From: Alphaproteobacteria bacterium
GTDB taxonomy: Bacteria > Pseudomonadota > Alphaproteobacteria > JAEULC01
Direction: 5' to 3'
DNA: 38,295 nucleotides
Assembly (NCBI GenBank): GCA_023150455.1
Contig: JAKLKW010000032.1
Coordinates: 1 to 38,295 of the forward strand
The position numbers were made by a program, and so were the translations under genes. This document shows, in pieces, positions 1 to 10,388 of this stretch. Below the pieces are notes generated by a model. The model worked only from the letters and a program-made list of their open reading frames with translations, was not told where the DNA came from and did not search any database. The first letter of the stretch is position 1; each line of letters starts with the position of its first letter.

Positions 1-307
1 GCGCCACCTGGCTGTTCGGATCGGCCTGCAGCGAGGCTTCGTAGTTGGCCTTGGCCTTGAAGCCTTCGCCCATGTCGCGATAGGCCTCGCCCAGCATGTA
101 GAAGCCGACCGCCGCCTGCGACCGGGTCGGGCTCATGCGCAGGCCCTGCTCGAATTTCTGCGAGGCTTCGTTCAGCCTTCCGGCCTGATAGAGATCATAG
201 GCTTCCTTGAGCACCGGCCCGGCCACGTTCTCCTGCGCCCATGCCGCGCCGAAGCCGTAGGCCGCCAGCGCCAAGCCCAAGCACAGCGCCTTCAATGCCT
301 GTCGCAT
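1..307 (-). CDS. Exported TPR-repeat protein (N-terminal part; gene runs off the left edge)
   Basis: The minus strand from an ATG at 307 reads an N-terminal signal peptide (MRQALKALCLGLALAAYGFG, probably cleaved after AWA), then a helical region with TPR character (AYDLYQAGRLNEASQKFEQG, followed by a second GEAYRDMGEGFKAKANYEAS unit). At least two tetratricopeptide helical pairs are visible before the window ends, so the protein is periplasmic or exported and probably serves as a protein-interaction scaffold. The ribosome binding site is weak (GCGGGA about 8 nt upstream). The C-terminus, and therefore the exact family, cannot be seen. The downstream neighbour is transcribed divergently. Confidence 0.7.
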   Translation of the reverse strand, partial: MRQALKALCLGLALAAYGFGAAWAQENVAGPVLKEAYDLYQAGRLNEASQKFEQGLRMSPTRSQAAVGFYMLGEAYRDMGEGFKAKANYEASLQADPNSQVA

Positions 308-702
308 CCCGATTATCCCGCTTTCTGCAGCATCCCCCACGCGATAGTAGACATCCGGATATGGCAAATTAGTGGCAGCGACGGCCGCCGTTCGCGCCCA
401 TGTCGTCCAGATGCCTGCCGTAGCGCAGAAAACCGCGCATCTGCCCCAAAGGTTGCCGGTCGCGCCGCGGGACGAAAACTGGTGGACGGTCGGCGCGATT
501 GGGCTATTTTGTCCGCATAGTGGGGGGCGGAACCCGGTCCATTAGCGCACGTTGGGCCGTGACACGGGTGTACACGCATCAAGAGCGCCGGGAGGCGCCG
601 TGAACGACCTCGGTACCCTTGGACGAGCCGCTGCCTCGGCAAGAAGCCCGGCCCTGCGGTCGTGCGCGGAACGGATCCGCTGCGGCCAGGGCATCGTCCC
701 GG
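308..702. other. Intergenic region between divergent genes
   Basis: About 395 bp without a convincing gene lie between the TPR gene (minus) and the receiver gene (plus). An open frame continues upstream of the receiver gene to 619, but it has arginine/alanine-rich low-complexity composition and no ribosome binding site, so I do not count it as coding. A possible plus-strand promoter is listed separately. Nothing else is recognisable. Confidence 0.5.
483..510 (+). promoter_or_regulatory. Candidate sigma70-type promoter for the receiver gene
   Basis: TGGACG (483-488) and TATTTT (505-510) are separated by 16 bp and match the consensus hexamers at 4/6 each. This would give a leader of roughly 185 nt before the start at 703. 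It is weak evidence from pattern only. Confidence 0.25.
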
Positions 703-1107
703 ATGCTTGAAACCATGGCCGATCTCGCGCAGCTTGCGGGAAACGCGCGGTTTCGCGGCCTCAAGGTCCTGCTGGTCGAGGACGAGATCCTGATCTCCTT
801 CCTGGTCGAGGACATGCTGACCGAGCTCGGCTGCACCGCCGTATGGCATGCCAAGGGCGTCAAGGAAGCGATCGCGATCCTCGCCGAGAAGCGTCCCGAC
901 GTCGCGGTGCTCGACGTCAACCTGGCGGGCGAGTTCGTCTACCCGCTGGCCGCCCGGCTCGACCAGGCGCAGATCCCCTTCGTGTTCGCGACCGGCTACG
1001 GCCGCGAAGGCATCCAGGCGCCATGGAGCCGCAAGCCCGTCGTGCAGAAGCCCTACGACACGCACGCGCTCGCCAGCGCACTGCGCTCGGTGCTCGCGCC
1101 CGGCTGA
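703..1107 (+). CDS. Single-domain response regulator (CheY-like receiver)
   Basis: The 134-residue protein consists of one receiver domain (PF00072) and no output domain. Visible landmarks are the acidic cluster VEDE (about residues 25-28), the phospho-acceptor Asp in VAVLDVN (D71), the conserved Thr in FATGYG (T97) and the Lys in VVQKPY (K116). Such stand-alone receivers act as phosphate shuttles or protein-protein switches downstream of histidine kinases; here no kinase is nearby. I chose the ATG at 703; the ATG at 715 is equally possible, since the domain only begins near residue 18. A 28-residue upstream extension is open but not domain-like. It converges on the next gene with a 26 bp gap. 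Confidence 0.85.
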   Translation: MLETMADLAQLAGNARFRGLKVLLVEDEILISFLVEDMLTELGCTAVWHAKGVKEAIAILAEKRPDVAVLDVNLAGEFVYPLAARLDQAQIPFVFATGYGREGIQAPWSRKPVVQKPYDTHALASALRSVLAPG

Positions 1108-1108
1108 C

Positions 1109-1127
1109 GCGGCGATTGCATCGTCGC
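1109..1127. terminator. Possible small bidirectional terminator hairpin
   Basis: GCGGCGAT (1109-1116) pairs with ATCGTCGC (1120-1127) around a 3 nt loop, with one G-T wobble, in the 26 bp gap between two convergent genes. There is no T-tract. Confidence 0.3.
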
Positions 1128-1133
1128 GGCAGG

Positions 1134-1952
1134 CTACCCGCGCAGCCCCTTCACGACATCGGCGCCCGGTGCGGCGTCGGCAAAGCCCTTGAAGCTGCCG
1201 GCCTCGGCGATCAGCCGCGCGGCGCGGATCATGCCGCCCCAGGCCGCGCGCGCCAGCGCCCCGCCGATGCTGATGCGGCGCACGCCGAGATCCTCCAGGT
1301 CGCGCACGGTCAGATCGCTCGGGCCGCCCATCAGCACGTTGACCGGCTTCGGCTCGACCGCCTCGACCACCGCGGCGATCTGCTCGCGCGTCGCGAGGCC
1401 CGGCGCGTAGAGGCAATCGGCCCCGGCCGCCGCGTAGGCCGCGAGACGGCGAACGGTCTCGTCGAGATCGGGACGGCCGCGGATGAAGCCCTCGCTGCGT
1501 CCGGTCAGCACCACGCCGCCGCCCGCCCGGTCGATGGCGCCGCGCGCCGCCCTGACGCGCGCGACCGCGTCGTCGAACGGATAAAGCGCGCGCTCGCGAT
1601 CGCCGGTGAAGTCCTCGATCGACAGGCCGGACACGCCGGTCTCGACGCACAGGCGCACGCTCTCCGCGACGCCGGCCGGGTCATGGGCGTAGCCGCCCTC
1701 GAAATCGGCGTTCATCGGCACGTCGGCCGCGGCGGAGAGCTCGGCGATGTGCGCCAGCATCGCGTCGCGCGCAACCTCGCCGTCGGCGAGCCCGCGCGAC
1801 CAGGCGAATCCGGCGCTGGTCGTCGCCAGCGCCTTGAACCCCATGTTCTGCAGGAAGCGCGCGCTGCCGACGTCCCACGGATTGGGCATGACGAAGCAGC
1901 CGCTCGCGTGCAGGCGCCGGAACCGGGCGCGTTTCTCGGCGGTCGTGGTCAT
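1134..1952 (-). CDS. Isocitrate lyase/PEP mutase family protein (oxaloacetate decarboxylase-like)
   Basis: This 272-residue protein belongs to the PEP mutase/isocitrate lyase TIM-barrel superfamily (PF13714). It opens with the family signature around FVMPNPWDVGSARFLQNMGF and carries the metal-site strand NADFEGGY, the GLSIEDFTGD strand and the VLTGRSEGF strand. Family members cleave or form C-C or C-P bonds of 2-oxo or 2-hydroxy acids. The residues that would separate 2-methylisocitrate lyase, oxaloacetase and PEP mutase cannot be assigned with certainty, so the substrate is open. Start choice: the ATG at 1952 has a strong AGGAGGAAC ribosome binding site on the minus strand; an 18-codon upstream extension lacks one. 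It appears monocistronic. Confidence 0.85.
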   Translation of the reverse strand: MTTTAEKRARFRRLHASGCFVMPNPWDVGSARFLQNMGFKALATTSAGFAWSRGLADGEVARDAMLAHIAELSAAADVPMNADFEGGYAHDPAGVAESVRLCVETGVSGLSIEDFTGDRERALYPFDDAVARVRAARGAIDRAGGGVVLTGRSEGFIRGRPDLDETVRRLAAYAAAGADCLYAPGLATREQIAAVVEAVEPKPVNVLMGGPSDLTVRDLEDLGVRRISIGGALARAAWGGMIRAARLIAEAGSFKGFADAAPGADVVKGLRG

Positions 1953-2061
1953 CGGGTCTTGTTCCTCCTGCTTGCGTTGGGGCGACGATCCTATGACCGC
2001 GCGCACATCTGAACAGGGCCAAATGCCTCGGCCGCGACCGGACCAAGCGGACGGCGGCCGA

Positions 2062-2862
2062 TCACGCGAACTTGCAGGTCAGCCCGCCGTCGACGACCAG
2101 GCAATGGCCGGTGACGTATCTCGCCTCGTCGCTCGCCAGGAACAGCGAGGCATGCGCCACGTCCCAGGCGTCGCCCATCTTGCCGGTCGGGCATTGCGCG
2201 TCGCGGATGGCGATCATCCTGTCGACGTCGCCCTGGGCGTAGTGCCCCGGCAGGGCGGCGTGCACCATCGGCGTGTTCATGAGGCCCGGCAGCACCGCGT
2301 TGCAGCGGATGTTCTTGCGCGCGTACTGCATGGCGACGGCGACGGTCAGCTGGTTGATCGCGGCCTTGGTCGTGTAATAGGTCAGATACGGCACGCCGGT
2401 CCAGCGGATCGACGCGACCGACGAGATGTTGACGATCGCGCCGCCGCCCTGGCGCTCCATGTGCGGCAGCACGTGCTTGCAGGTCAGGTAGAAGCTCTTC
2501 AGGTTGACGTCGTGCACGCGGTCCCAGTCCTTCTCCTCGGTCTCGACCGGCCCGCCCAGCGACACGATGCCGACGTTGTTGTGCAGCACGTCGATGCGCC
2601 CGAAGCAGCCGCGCGCGGCGTTGACCATCTTGCGCACCTGGTCGGACTTGCTGACGTCGGCCTCGAGCGGCTCGGCCTCGCCGCCTTCGCCGCGGATGAT
2701 GGCGCAGGTCTCCTCGGCCGCCGCGCGGTTGATGTCGACGGCGACGATCCTCGCCCCCTCGCGTGCGAACAGCACCGCCGTCGCCTTGCCGTTGCCCCAG
2801 CCCGGCCCGATCGAGCCTGCGCCCACTACGAGCGCGACCTTGTCCTTCAGCCGATCACCCAC
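2062..2862 (-). CDS. SDR family oxidoreductase
   Basis: The product is a 266-residue classical short-chain dehydrogenase. It has the nucleotide-binding glycine motif VGAGSIGPGWGNG (slightly expanded compared with the usual TGxxxGxG), the HNNVG segment (in place of NNAG), a catalytic Ser in NISSVAS and a catalytic YYTTK (YxxxK). Near the C-terminus is the typical VTGHCLVVDGG. Substrate unknown. I chose a GTG start at 2862 because GGGGAGA sits about 7 nt upstream. The frame stays open to 3021, but that extension runs into the neighbouring insertion sequence and has no SDR character. The IS edge lies only 48 bp upstream of the start, so the native promoter may have been displaced. Confidence 0.85.
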   Translation of the reverse strand: MGDRLKDKVALVVGAGSIGPGWGNGKATAVLFAREGARIVAVDINRAAAEETCAIIRGEGGEAEPLEADVSKSDQVRKMVNAARGCFGRIDVLHNNVGIVSLGGPVETEEKDWDRVHDVNLKSFYLTCKHVLPHMERQGGGAIVNISSVASIRWTGVPYLTYYTTKAAINQLTVAVAMQYARKNIRCNAVLPGLMNTPMVHAALPGHYAQGDVDRMIAIRDAQCPTGKMGDAWDVAHASLFLASDEARYVTGHCLVVDGGLTCKFA

Positions 2863-2910
2863 CTTGTTTCTCCCCGTATGGTCGAGCACCGGCATCGTAG
2901 GAGAGCGACC

Positions 2911-2967
2911 TGTAGCAGACACTCTAACTTGACCGGTCTTCGTAGCAGATGAATTGACCGCTTTTGT
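2911..2967. repeat. Left IS end with two tandem transposase-site-like units
   Basis: Unit 1 (2911-2940) begins TGTAGCAGA and ends TTGACCGGTCTT. Unit 2 (2941-2967) begins CGTAGCAGA and continues TTGACCGCTTTT. The spacing inside each unit differs (9 and 4 bp), but the order GTAGCA then TTGACCG is kept. The stop codon of the transposase lies inside unit 1. Confidence 0.65.
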
Positions 2968-4207
2968 GGTTGCTGGGCCTGTGGGGATGTGGGCGGCGTC
3001 TTTCGCCGTCCACATATCCACAGGCCGGGCGCGGCGAGCGGCTGGCGTCGCGCCCGATCAGCCTGGCGTTGGCGTCATAGCGGGCCAGGCATCGTGGCCC
3101 GTGGAAGACCGCCAAGGTGCCGTCGTAGTACTGGTGCACGCGCACGGTGGCGCGCACGAAGTGATGCCGCAGAGGGGATTCGGGGATCTGCAAGACGAGC
3201 CCGTTCCAGCGCACGGTGTTGTCGTTGGCGACCCGGCGATCTTCCTGCACGCACAGGACGTCGCGCCAAGCCTTGGCAGGGGCTCGCACGAAGGCCGTGC
3301 CGGCCATCTCAGCGGCGACGGCGAAGCGTTGATTGTGCTCGGCCAGGTAGACCTCGGCAATGTAGCGGTTGGCTTCCGCCATGGTCGTGATGCCGGCCAG
3401 GCGCAGCTCTTTCGGCAGGCGATCCTGCAACGTGCGGAACATGCGCTCGCTGCGCCCGCGAGCTTCGGGCGAATAGGCCGCGATGTGCTCGATGCCGAGC
3501 TGCGCCAGGGCCCGCCCGACTTGCGTTGGCCGCGTCTTGTCGACCCGTTCACCGGCCTCCGGTGTCACGAAGTAGTGGCTGCCGCGATCGGTGTAGAGCT
3601 GGCAGAACAGGCCTTTGCGCGCGATCGTCTCGCTTAAGCCCTGGAACGTCGATGCCGTGCCTTCCTCGGGGGTAAGGAACAGCGAGTACAGCTCGCTGCT
3701 GGCATCGTCCATCGTCGCAATCAAATCGAGCGGCTCGCCCGTTTCGAGCCAGTCGTGCCGCGAGCCGTCCTGGTGCAGCATCATTCCCGCCAGCGGCCGG
3801 CGCGGGCGCTTCTTGCGGTGCGCCGAGCGCTTGCTGGCCTTCTTCACGGCCCCAGCCGCCTGCAGCGCCAACCGCGTGAACGTGTAGCTCAGCCGGTAAC
3901 CGTGCCGCTTCACCAGCCGCTCGTGGAAGTGCTTGACCGCGAAGTCGCCGTACATCTCGCGATACAGCGCAACCATCTCTTGCCGCTCCACTTCCTTCAC
4001 GCGCCGAGCCGACGGCCGCCCAACCCGCCGATCGAGCAGCCCACCGGCCCCTTCCTCGAGCCACCGACCGTGCCAGCGTCGGAACGTGCGCTCGCTCATC
4101 CCAAGAATATCCGCAGCTTCCGCTTGGCTCAGATCGCCTCGCTCCCAGCGTCCCAGAACATCCTCAAATTTCATCGTCCTTAGCCCTTGCAGCACTTCTG
4201 TCCGGTT
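2924..4207 (-). CDS. ISNCY/IS1202-type DDE transposase
   Basis: The 427-residue transposase starts [20 protein letters not shown]. It has an N-terminal helix-turn-helix ([18 protein letters not shown], about residues 29-46) and an RNase H-like catalytic core. Candidate catalytic residues are D148 (HQDGSRHDW), D208 (LYTDRGSHY) and E255 ([10 protein letters not shown]). The core is followed by a C-terminal beta domain. No frameshift or stop interrupts it, so it may be active. The ATG at 4207 is preferred over an in-frame TTG at 4237. The gene is read toward the SDR gene, so IS transcription could run into it. The last 25 codons overlap a long imperfect palindrome and the left IS end. Confidence 0.9.
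   Translation of the reverse strand, partial: NRTEVLQGLRTMKFEDVLGRWERGDLSQAEAADILGMSERTFRRWHGRWLEEGAGGLLDRRVGRPSARRVKEVERQEMVALYREMYGDFAVKHFHERLVKRHGYRLSYTFTRLALQAAGAVKKASKRSAHRKKRPRRPLAGMMLHQDGSRHDWLETGEPLDLIATMDDASSELYSLFLTPEEGTASTFQGLSETIARKGLFCQLYTDRGSHYFVTPEAGERVDKTRPTQVGRALAQLGIEHIAAYSPEARGRSERMFRTLQDRLPKELRLAGITTMAEANRYIAEVYLAEHNQRFAVAAEMAGTAFVRAPAKAWRDVLCVQEDRRVANDNTVRWNGLVLQIPESPLRHHFVRATVRVHQYYDGTLAVFHGPRCLARYDANARLIGRDASRSPRPACGYVDGERRRPHPHRPSNHKSGQFICYEDRSS
2976..3026. repeat. Long imperfect palindrome at the 3' end of the transposase gene
   Basis: Two 23 nt arms (2976-2998 and 3004-3026) match at 20 of 23 positions around a 5 nt loop. Both arms contain a CCTGTGG/CCACAGG core, and the right arm holds ATATCCACA, one base away from the DnaA-box consensus TTATCCACA. 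It lies inside coding sequence near the IS left end. It may work as a terminator or as a structural element for transposition. Confidence 0.6.
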
Positions 4208-4234
4208 CATCCCCGCCACCAACCTGGAGCGATT

Positions 4235-4290
4235 CAAAAACCGGACAGATCACGTGCTACAAAGACCGGTCAATCGATGTGCTCTCTACA
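4235..4290. repeat. Right IS end with two tandem units
   Basis: Read inwards on the minus strand, the outer unit starts TGTAGAGAGCACATCGA followed by TTGACCGGTCTT. The inner unit starts TGTAGCACGTGATC followed by TGTCCGGTTTTT. Together they mirror the two units of the left end. Confidence 0.6.
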
Positions 4291-4436
4291 CAGCGCCCCC
4301 GCGAGCCTTGACCTCCCCCGCGCCGCCGCTCAATCTTAGGGTCGAGACCGATCGGGGGGCGCTCGGCGGCGGGGACGTGAACGAAGAACCGCGGACGCTT
4401 TCCGGCGCACCGCTTTTTCATTTTTGGGAGGAAATC

Positions 4437-4904
<468 letters not shown>

Positions 4905-4908
4905 TGCC

Positions 4909-7284
<2,376 letters not shown>

Positions 7285-7320
7285 GACCGGCAAGCAGTAA
7301 TTCCGGGAGGAACGATCCCC

Positions 7321-8121
7321 ATGTACGAATTCGCCTATCACCGCCCGTCCTCGCTGGCGGACGCGGCCAAGCTGATCCTTGAGGCCGGCGACAACGGCAA
7401 GCTCATGGCCGGCGGCCAGACGCTGATCCCGACCATGAAGCAGCGCCTCGCCTCGCCCGGCACGGTCGTCGACCTCGGGGCCTTGAAGGACCTCGCCGGC
7501 ATCAAGGTCGAGGGCAACGCCGTGGCCATCGGCGCGACCACGACGCACGCCGCGGTCGCCGCGTCGAAGGACGTCCAGGCCAAGATCAAGGCGCTGGCCG
7601 AGCTGGCCGAGGGCATCGGCGACCGCCAGGTGCGCCATCTCGGCACGATCGGCGGCTCGATCGCCAACAACGACCCGGCCGCCGACTACCCCGCGGCCGT
7701 GCTGGGCCTGGGCGCCACGATCACGACCAACCAGCGCAAGATCGCCGCCGACGAGTTCTTCAAGGGCCTGTTCGAGACGGCGCTCAAGCCCGGCGAGATC
7801 ATCACCGCGGTCGGCTTCCCGGTGCCCGAGAAGGCCGCCTACATGAAGTTCCGCAACCCGGCCTCGCGCTACGCCATCGTCGGCGTGTTCGTCGCCAAGA
7901 CCGCCGGCGGCGTGCGCGTGGCCGTGACCGGCGCCGGCCAGGGCGGCGTGTTCCGCGTGCCCGACATGGAAAAGGCGCTCGCCGGCAACTTCTCCGCCAA
8001 GGCGATCGAGGGCGTGAAGGTCGCGGCCACGAGTCTCAACGCGGACATCCACGCCTCGGCCGAATACCGCGCCCACCTGATCGGCGTGATGGCGCGCCGG
8101 GCGGTGACCGCGGCCGGCTGA
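7321..8121 (+). CDS. FAD-binding medium subunit, CoxM family
   Basis: The 266-residue flavoprotein subunit of the same heterotrimer has the two FAD-pyrophosphate motifs AGGQTLIP (about residues 31-38) and [18 protein letters not shown] (about 117-134), followed by the CO dehydrogenase flavoprotein C-terminal domain. It accepts electrons from the 2Fe-2S subunit and passes them to a membrane or soluble acceptor. The start has a GGGAGGAA site. The gap to the large subunit is 36 bp. Gene order S-L-M is that usually found for form II enzymes, in contrast to M-S-L of form I CO dehydrogenase. A large hairpin follows the gene. Confidence 0.93.
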   Translation: MYEFAYHRPSSLADAAKLILEAGDNGKLMAGGQTLIPTMKQRLASPGTVVDLGALKDLAGIKVEGNAVAIGATTTHAAVAASKDVQAKIKALAELAEGIGDRQVRHLGTIGGSIANNDPAADYPAAVLGLGATITTNQRKIAADEFFKGLFETALKPGEIITAVGFPVPEKAAYMKFRNPASRYAIVGVFVAKTAGGVRVAVTGAGQGGVFRVPDMEKALAGNFSAKAIEGVKVAATSLNADIHASAEYRAHLIGVMARRAVTAAG

Positions 8122-8176
8122 TCCTGCCCCCTGCCGCCGCCGGCGGCAGGGGAAGAAGAGGCAAGCACGCGGTGAC

Positions 8177-8257
8177 GCGGCCCTTCGACGAGTTCAGAGC
8201 CGCGGAGAAGAAGAGGCGTCGATCTTCTCCGCGCTCCTGAGTTCGTCGAAGGGCCGC
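8177..8257. terminator. Large two-stage hairpin between convergent operons
   Basis: An outer 21 bp stem (8177-8197 with 8237-8257, two G-T wobbles) encloses a perfect 11 bp inner stem (8201-8211 with 8223-8233). It lies between the FAD-subunit gene (plus) and the redoxin gene (minus) and may terminate both. The outer arm (GCGGCCCTTCGACGAGTTCAG) resembles dispersed palindromic repeats common in alphaproteobacteria, so it may also be a REP-like element. Confidence 0.6.
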
Positions 8258-8275
8258 CTCTCCGCGTGAACCAAT

Positions 8276-8818
8276 TCAATACTTCACGCTGCAGCCGTAA
8301 GCCTTGGTCGACGGCGTCGGCACGGGCTTGCCGGCCTTGAGCGCGTCGAGCGCGGCCGTGACCAGGTTGGTCGACTTGGGGATGTCGGCCGCGCTGGTCG
8401 AGGGCTTGTCGTCGATCGCGCCGGCATAGGCGAGCGTGCCCCTGGCGTCGACCACGAACAGATGCGGCGTGGTCATGGCGCCGTAGAGATGCCCGAGCCT
8501 GCCGTCGGGATCGAGCAGCACCGCCGCCGGCGCGGCGCCGCTCGCCTTCAGGTGCGCATTGGCCTGCTCGGCGGTGACGTAGCCCTGGTTGCCCGGCGCC
8601 GAGGACACGACGCTGAGCCAGACGGCGCCGTCGCCCGCCGCCTTCCTCTGCAGCGCCTGCATGTTGCCGGAGTCGTAGTGCTTGCGCACGTACGGGCACT
8701 CGCGGTTGGTCCACTCGAGGACCACGGTCTTGCCCTTGAACTCCGCGAGGGAGCGGGTCTTCCCGGTGCTGTCCGTGCACTGGAAGTCCGGCGCGGGCGC
8801 GCCAACGCTGGCTGCCAT
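8276..8818 (-). CDS. Redoxin/thioredoxin-fold protein (cytoplasmic copy)
   Basis: The 180-residue AhpC/TSA-like thioredoxin-fold protein has VGAPAPDFQCTDSTGK at the N-terminus. The active-site region ECPYVRKHY holds a single Cys where thioredoxins have CxxC. A second conserved Cys is at the extreme C-terminus (AYGCSVKY). It has no signal peptide. It is 10 bp downstream of a secreted paralogue that shares the same active-site and C-terminal motifs, so the pair arose by tandem duplication. A role in thiol redox or peroxide handling is likely, but the substrate is unknown. GAGGGA precedes the ATG at 8818. Confidence 0.85.
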   Translation of the reverse strand: MAASVGAPAPDFQCTDSTGKTRSLAEFKGKTVVLEWTNRECPYVRKHYDSGNMQALQRKAAGDGAVWLSVVSSAPGNQGYVTAEQANAHLKASGAAPAAVLLDPDGRLGHLYGAMTTPHLFVVDARGTLAYAGAIDDKPSTSAADIPKSTNLVTAALDALKAGKPVPTPSTKAYGCSVKY

Positions 8819-8828
8819 GGCGCGTCCC

Positions 8829-9461
8829 TCAGCTCTGCGGCGCGTATTTCACGTAGCAGCCATAGGCGCGCGTCGAGGCCATGCTGACCGGCTTGCCGGC
8901 CTTGAGCTCGTCGAGCGCCTGGGCGACGTAGTTCCTGGCGCCCTTGATGTCGGCCGGGTCGGTCGAGGGCTTGTCGTCGATCGCGCCCATGTAGGCGAGC
9001 GTGCCCTTGGCGTCGACCACGACCATGAGCGGCGTGTTGCGCGCCTGGTAGAGACGCGAGACCTGGCTCTGGTGGTCGAGCAGAACGGCGGTCGGCGCCG
9101 CGCCGCGCGACCTGGTGTCCTCGTTCGCCTGCTCGCCCGTCACGAAGCCGGGCGCGTCGGGCGGCGACGAGGCGACCGTCAGCCATACGACGCCGTCGGA
9201 CGTGTACTTCTTCTGCAGCGCCTGCATGTTGCCCGGGCCGTAGTGCTTGCGCACATAGGGGCAGGCGTTGCTGGTCCATTCCATGACCACGGTCTTGCCC
9301 TTGAACTCGCCGAGCGAGCGCATCTTGCCGTCGCTGTCGACGACCCGGAAATCCGGCGCCGGCGCGCCGACGCGCAATGTCTCGGCCGACGCGGCATTCA
9401 GGGCCAGCATCGCGCCGGCCAGCGCCAGTCCGACGGTCGCGGCATAGCCAAGCCTGGTCAT
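8829..9461 (-). CDS. Redoxin/thioredoxin-fold protein with signal peptide
   Basis: The 210-residue exported paralogue of the next gene begins with a signal peptide (MTRLGYAATVGLALAGAMLA, likely cleaved near ASA-ET). A redoxin domain with NACPYVRKHY, a conserved IDDKPSTDPADI segment and the C-terminal AYGCYVKY follow. As in its neighbour, only one Cys lies in the active-site turn and the second is C-terminal, which suggests a resolving role or a link to a partner. The ATG at 9461 has a GGAGG site. It follows a DsbD-N-like gene by 23 bp, so a periplasmic thiol redox function for the group is plausible. Confidence 0.87.
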   Translation of the reverse strand: MTRLGYAATVGLALAGAMLALNAASAETLRVGAPAPDFRVVDSDGKMRSLGEFKGKTVVMEWTSNACPYVRKHYGPGNMQALQKKYTSDGVVWLTVASSPPDAPGFVTGEQANEDTRSRGAAPTAVLLDHQSQVSRLYQARNTPLMVVVDAKGTLAYMGAIDDKPSTDPADIKGARNYVAQALDELKAGKPVSMASTRAYGCYVKYAPQS

Positions 9462-9484
9462 CTTGTCCTCCGTTCGGTGAAAGT

Positions 9485-10318
9485 TCATCGGTTGAGGCTC
9501 AGGGTCACGTTGAACCCGCGCTTCGCGCCGGTGGCGCCGGTGACCAGCAGCAGGCCATCGGTCGTCGCGGGCAGATCGCCCTGGCGCGGTCCGCGCCGCA
9601 AAGTCAGCGTGCCGCGCTCCAGGCGCTGCGGCGCACCGTGCTCGATCAGGGCGTCGTCGAAGGGCAGGAAGGCGACATTCGCCGGCGATGCGCCGTCCAG
9701 CAGCGCCGGCGGCAGGTCGAGCGCGATCGTCTCGGCGTCGTAGCGCGCCGGCACGGGCGCCGCGACCTCGCGCGGCAGGCGGTCGCGCGTCCAGCCGAAC
9801 AGCGCCGCCGCCGCCGCGTCGCGCGCGCCCGCGGCCGCGACCGGCAGGCCGAGCGCGAGCTTCGCCTCGCCCGGGATGCAGATCTTCTCGCAGGCGAGCC
9901 AGGCGACCGTCGCCGCTAGCTCCGCCCGGCTGCCGGGCGCGGCGTCGGCCGGCACGCCGACCGGCACCAGCAGGGCGACGCGGTCGGCGTAGCCGTAGCT
10001 GGTGATGATGTCGACCGCGAACGTCTCGGGCAGCGGCCAGTGGATCGCGCCCGCGGCGAAGCCCGGCGGCAGGGTCCACGCGATCTCAGTCGCCTGGCCG
10101 GCGTCGCCGGGATTGCGCCAGTAGGTGTGCCAGCCCGGCTTCATCGCGAGCTCGACCGCGACCCAGGCGGTCGTGCCGGGCCGGAGCGCCGTGTCCTCGG
10201 CCACGAGCCGCGCGCGCACCAGGTCGTCGGGCGCCGCGGCGTCGGCCGATTCTCCACCCACGGTCACCACGCCCGCCAGCGCGGCGGCCAGCACGAAACG
10301 GCGTCCAGGCTTTCCCAT
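9485..10318 (-). CDS. Stand-alone DsbD N-terminal-like periplasmic protein
   Basis: This 277-residue secreted protein has a signal peptide in the first 28 residues and one domain similar to the N-terminal domain of DsbD/ScsB (PF11412). That domain contains a conserved Cys pair, C143 and C147 (WLACEKICIPG). In DsbD this domain takes electrons from the membrane domain and passes them to periplasmic thiol partners. Here the transmembrane and thioredoxin domains are absent, so electrons must come from another protein. The gene precedes two redoxins on the same strand, which fits a small redox set. The start at 10318 is supported by the signal peptide. Confidence 0.8.
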   Translation of the reverse strand: MGKPGRRFVLAAALAGVVTVGGESADAAAPDDLVRARLVAEDTALRPGTTAWVAVELAMKPGWHTYWRNPGDAGQATEIAWTLPPGFAAGAIHWPLPETFAVDIITSYGYADRVALLVPVGVPADAAPGSRAELAATVAWLACEKICIPGEAKLALGLPVAAAGARDAAAAALFGWTRDRLPREVAAPVPARYDAETIALDLPPALLDGASPANVAFLPFDDALIEHGAPQRLERGTLTLRRGPRQGDLPATTDGLLLVTGATGAKRGFNVTLSLNR

Positions 10319-10388
10319 GTCCTCATGCTCGCTAGCGTCGCCATCTTACCGACCGCCCCCGCCGCGCGGCCATTCACAGCCGCTTGAA

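Larger units (their letters stand above)
2911..4290 (-). mobile_element. Insertion sequence of the ISNCY/IS1202 type (about 1380 bp)
   Basis: A single transposase gene is bracketed by related ends. The left end reads TGTAGCAGACACTCTAAC and then TTGACCGGTCTT. The right end, read inwards, gives TGTAGAGAGCACATCGA and then TTGACCGGTCTT. The shared 12 bp core lies 17-18 bp from each tip. The exact tips are set at TGTAG on both sides. Flanks GAGCGACC (left) and CAGCGCCC (right) agree at 6 of 8 positions, which is not a clean target duplication, so the boundaries may be off by a few bases or the insertion is old. It sits between the divergent SDR and molybdenum hydroxylase genes. Confidence 0.8.

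Noticed and set aside
313..1650. 445-codon minus-strand frame over the receiver gene
   Set aside because: Arg/Gly-rich low complexity; the receiver domain on the plus strand has all its active residues.
2863..3021. N-terminal extension of the SDR protein into the insertion sequence
   Set aside because: The extension is IS-end sequence, has no SDR homology, and a GTG with a good ribosome binding site lies at the proper start.
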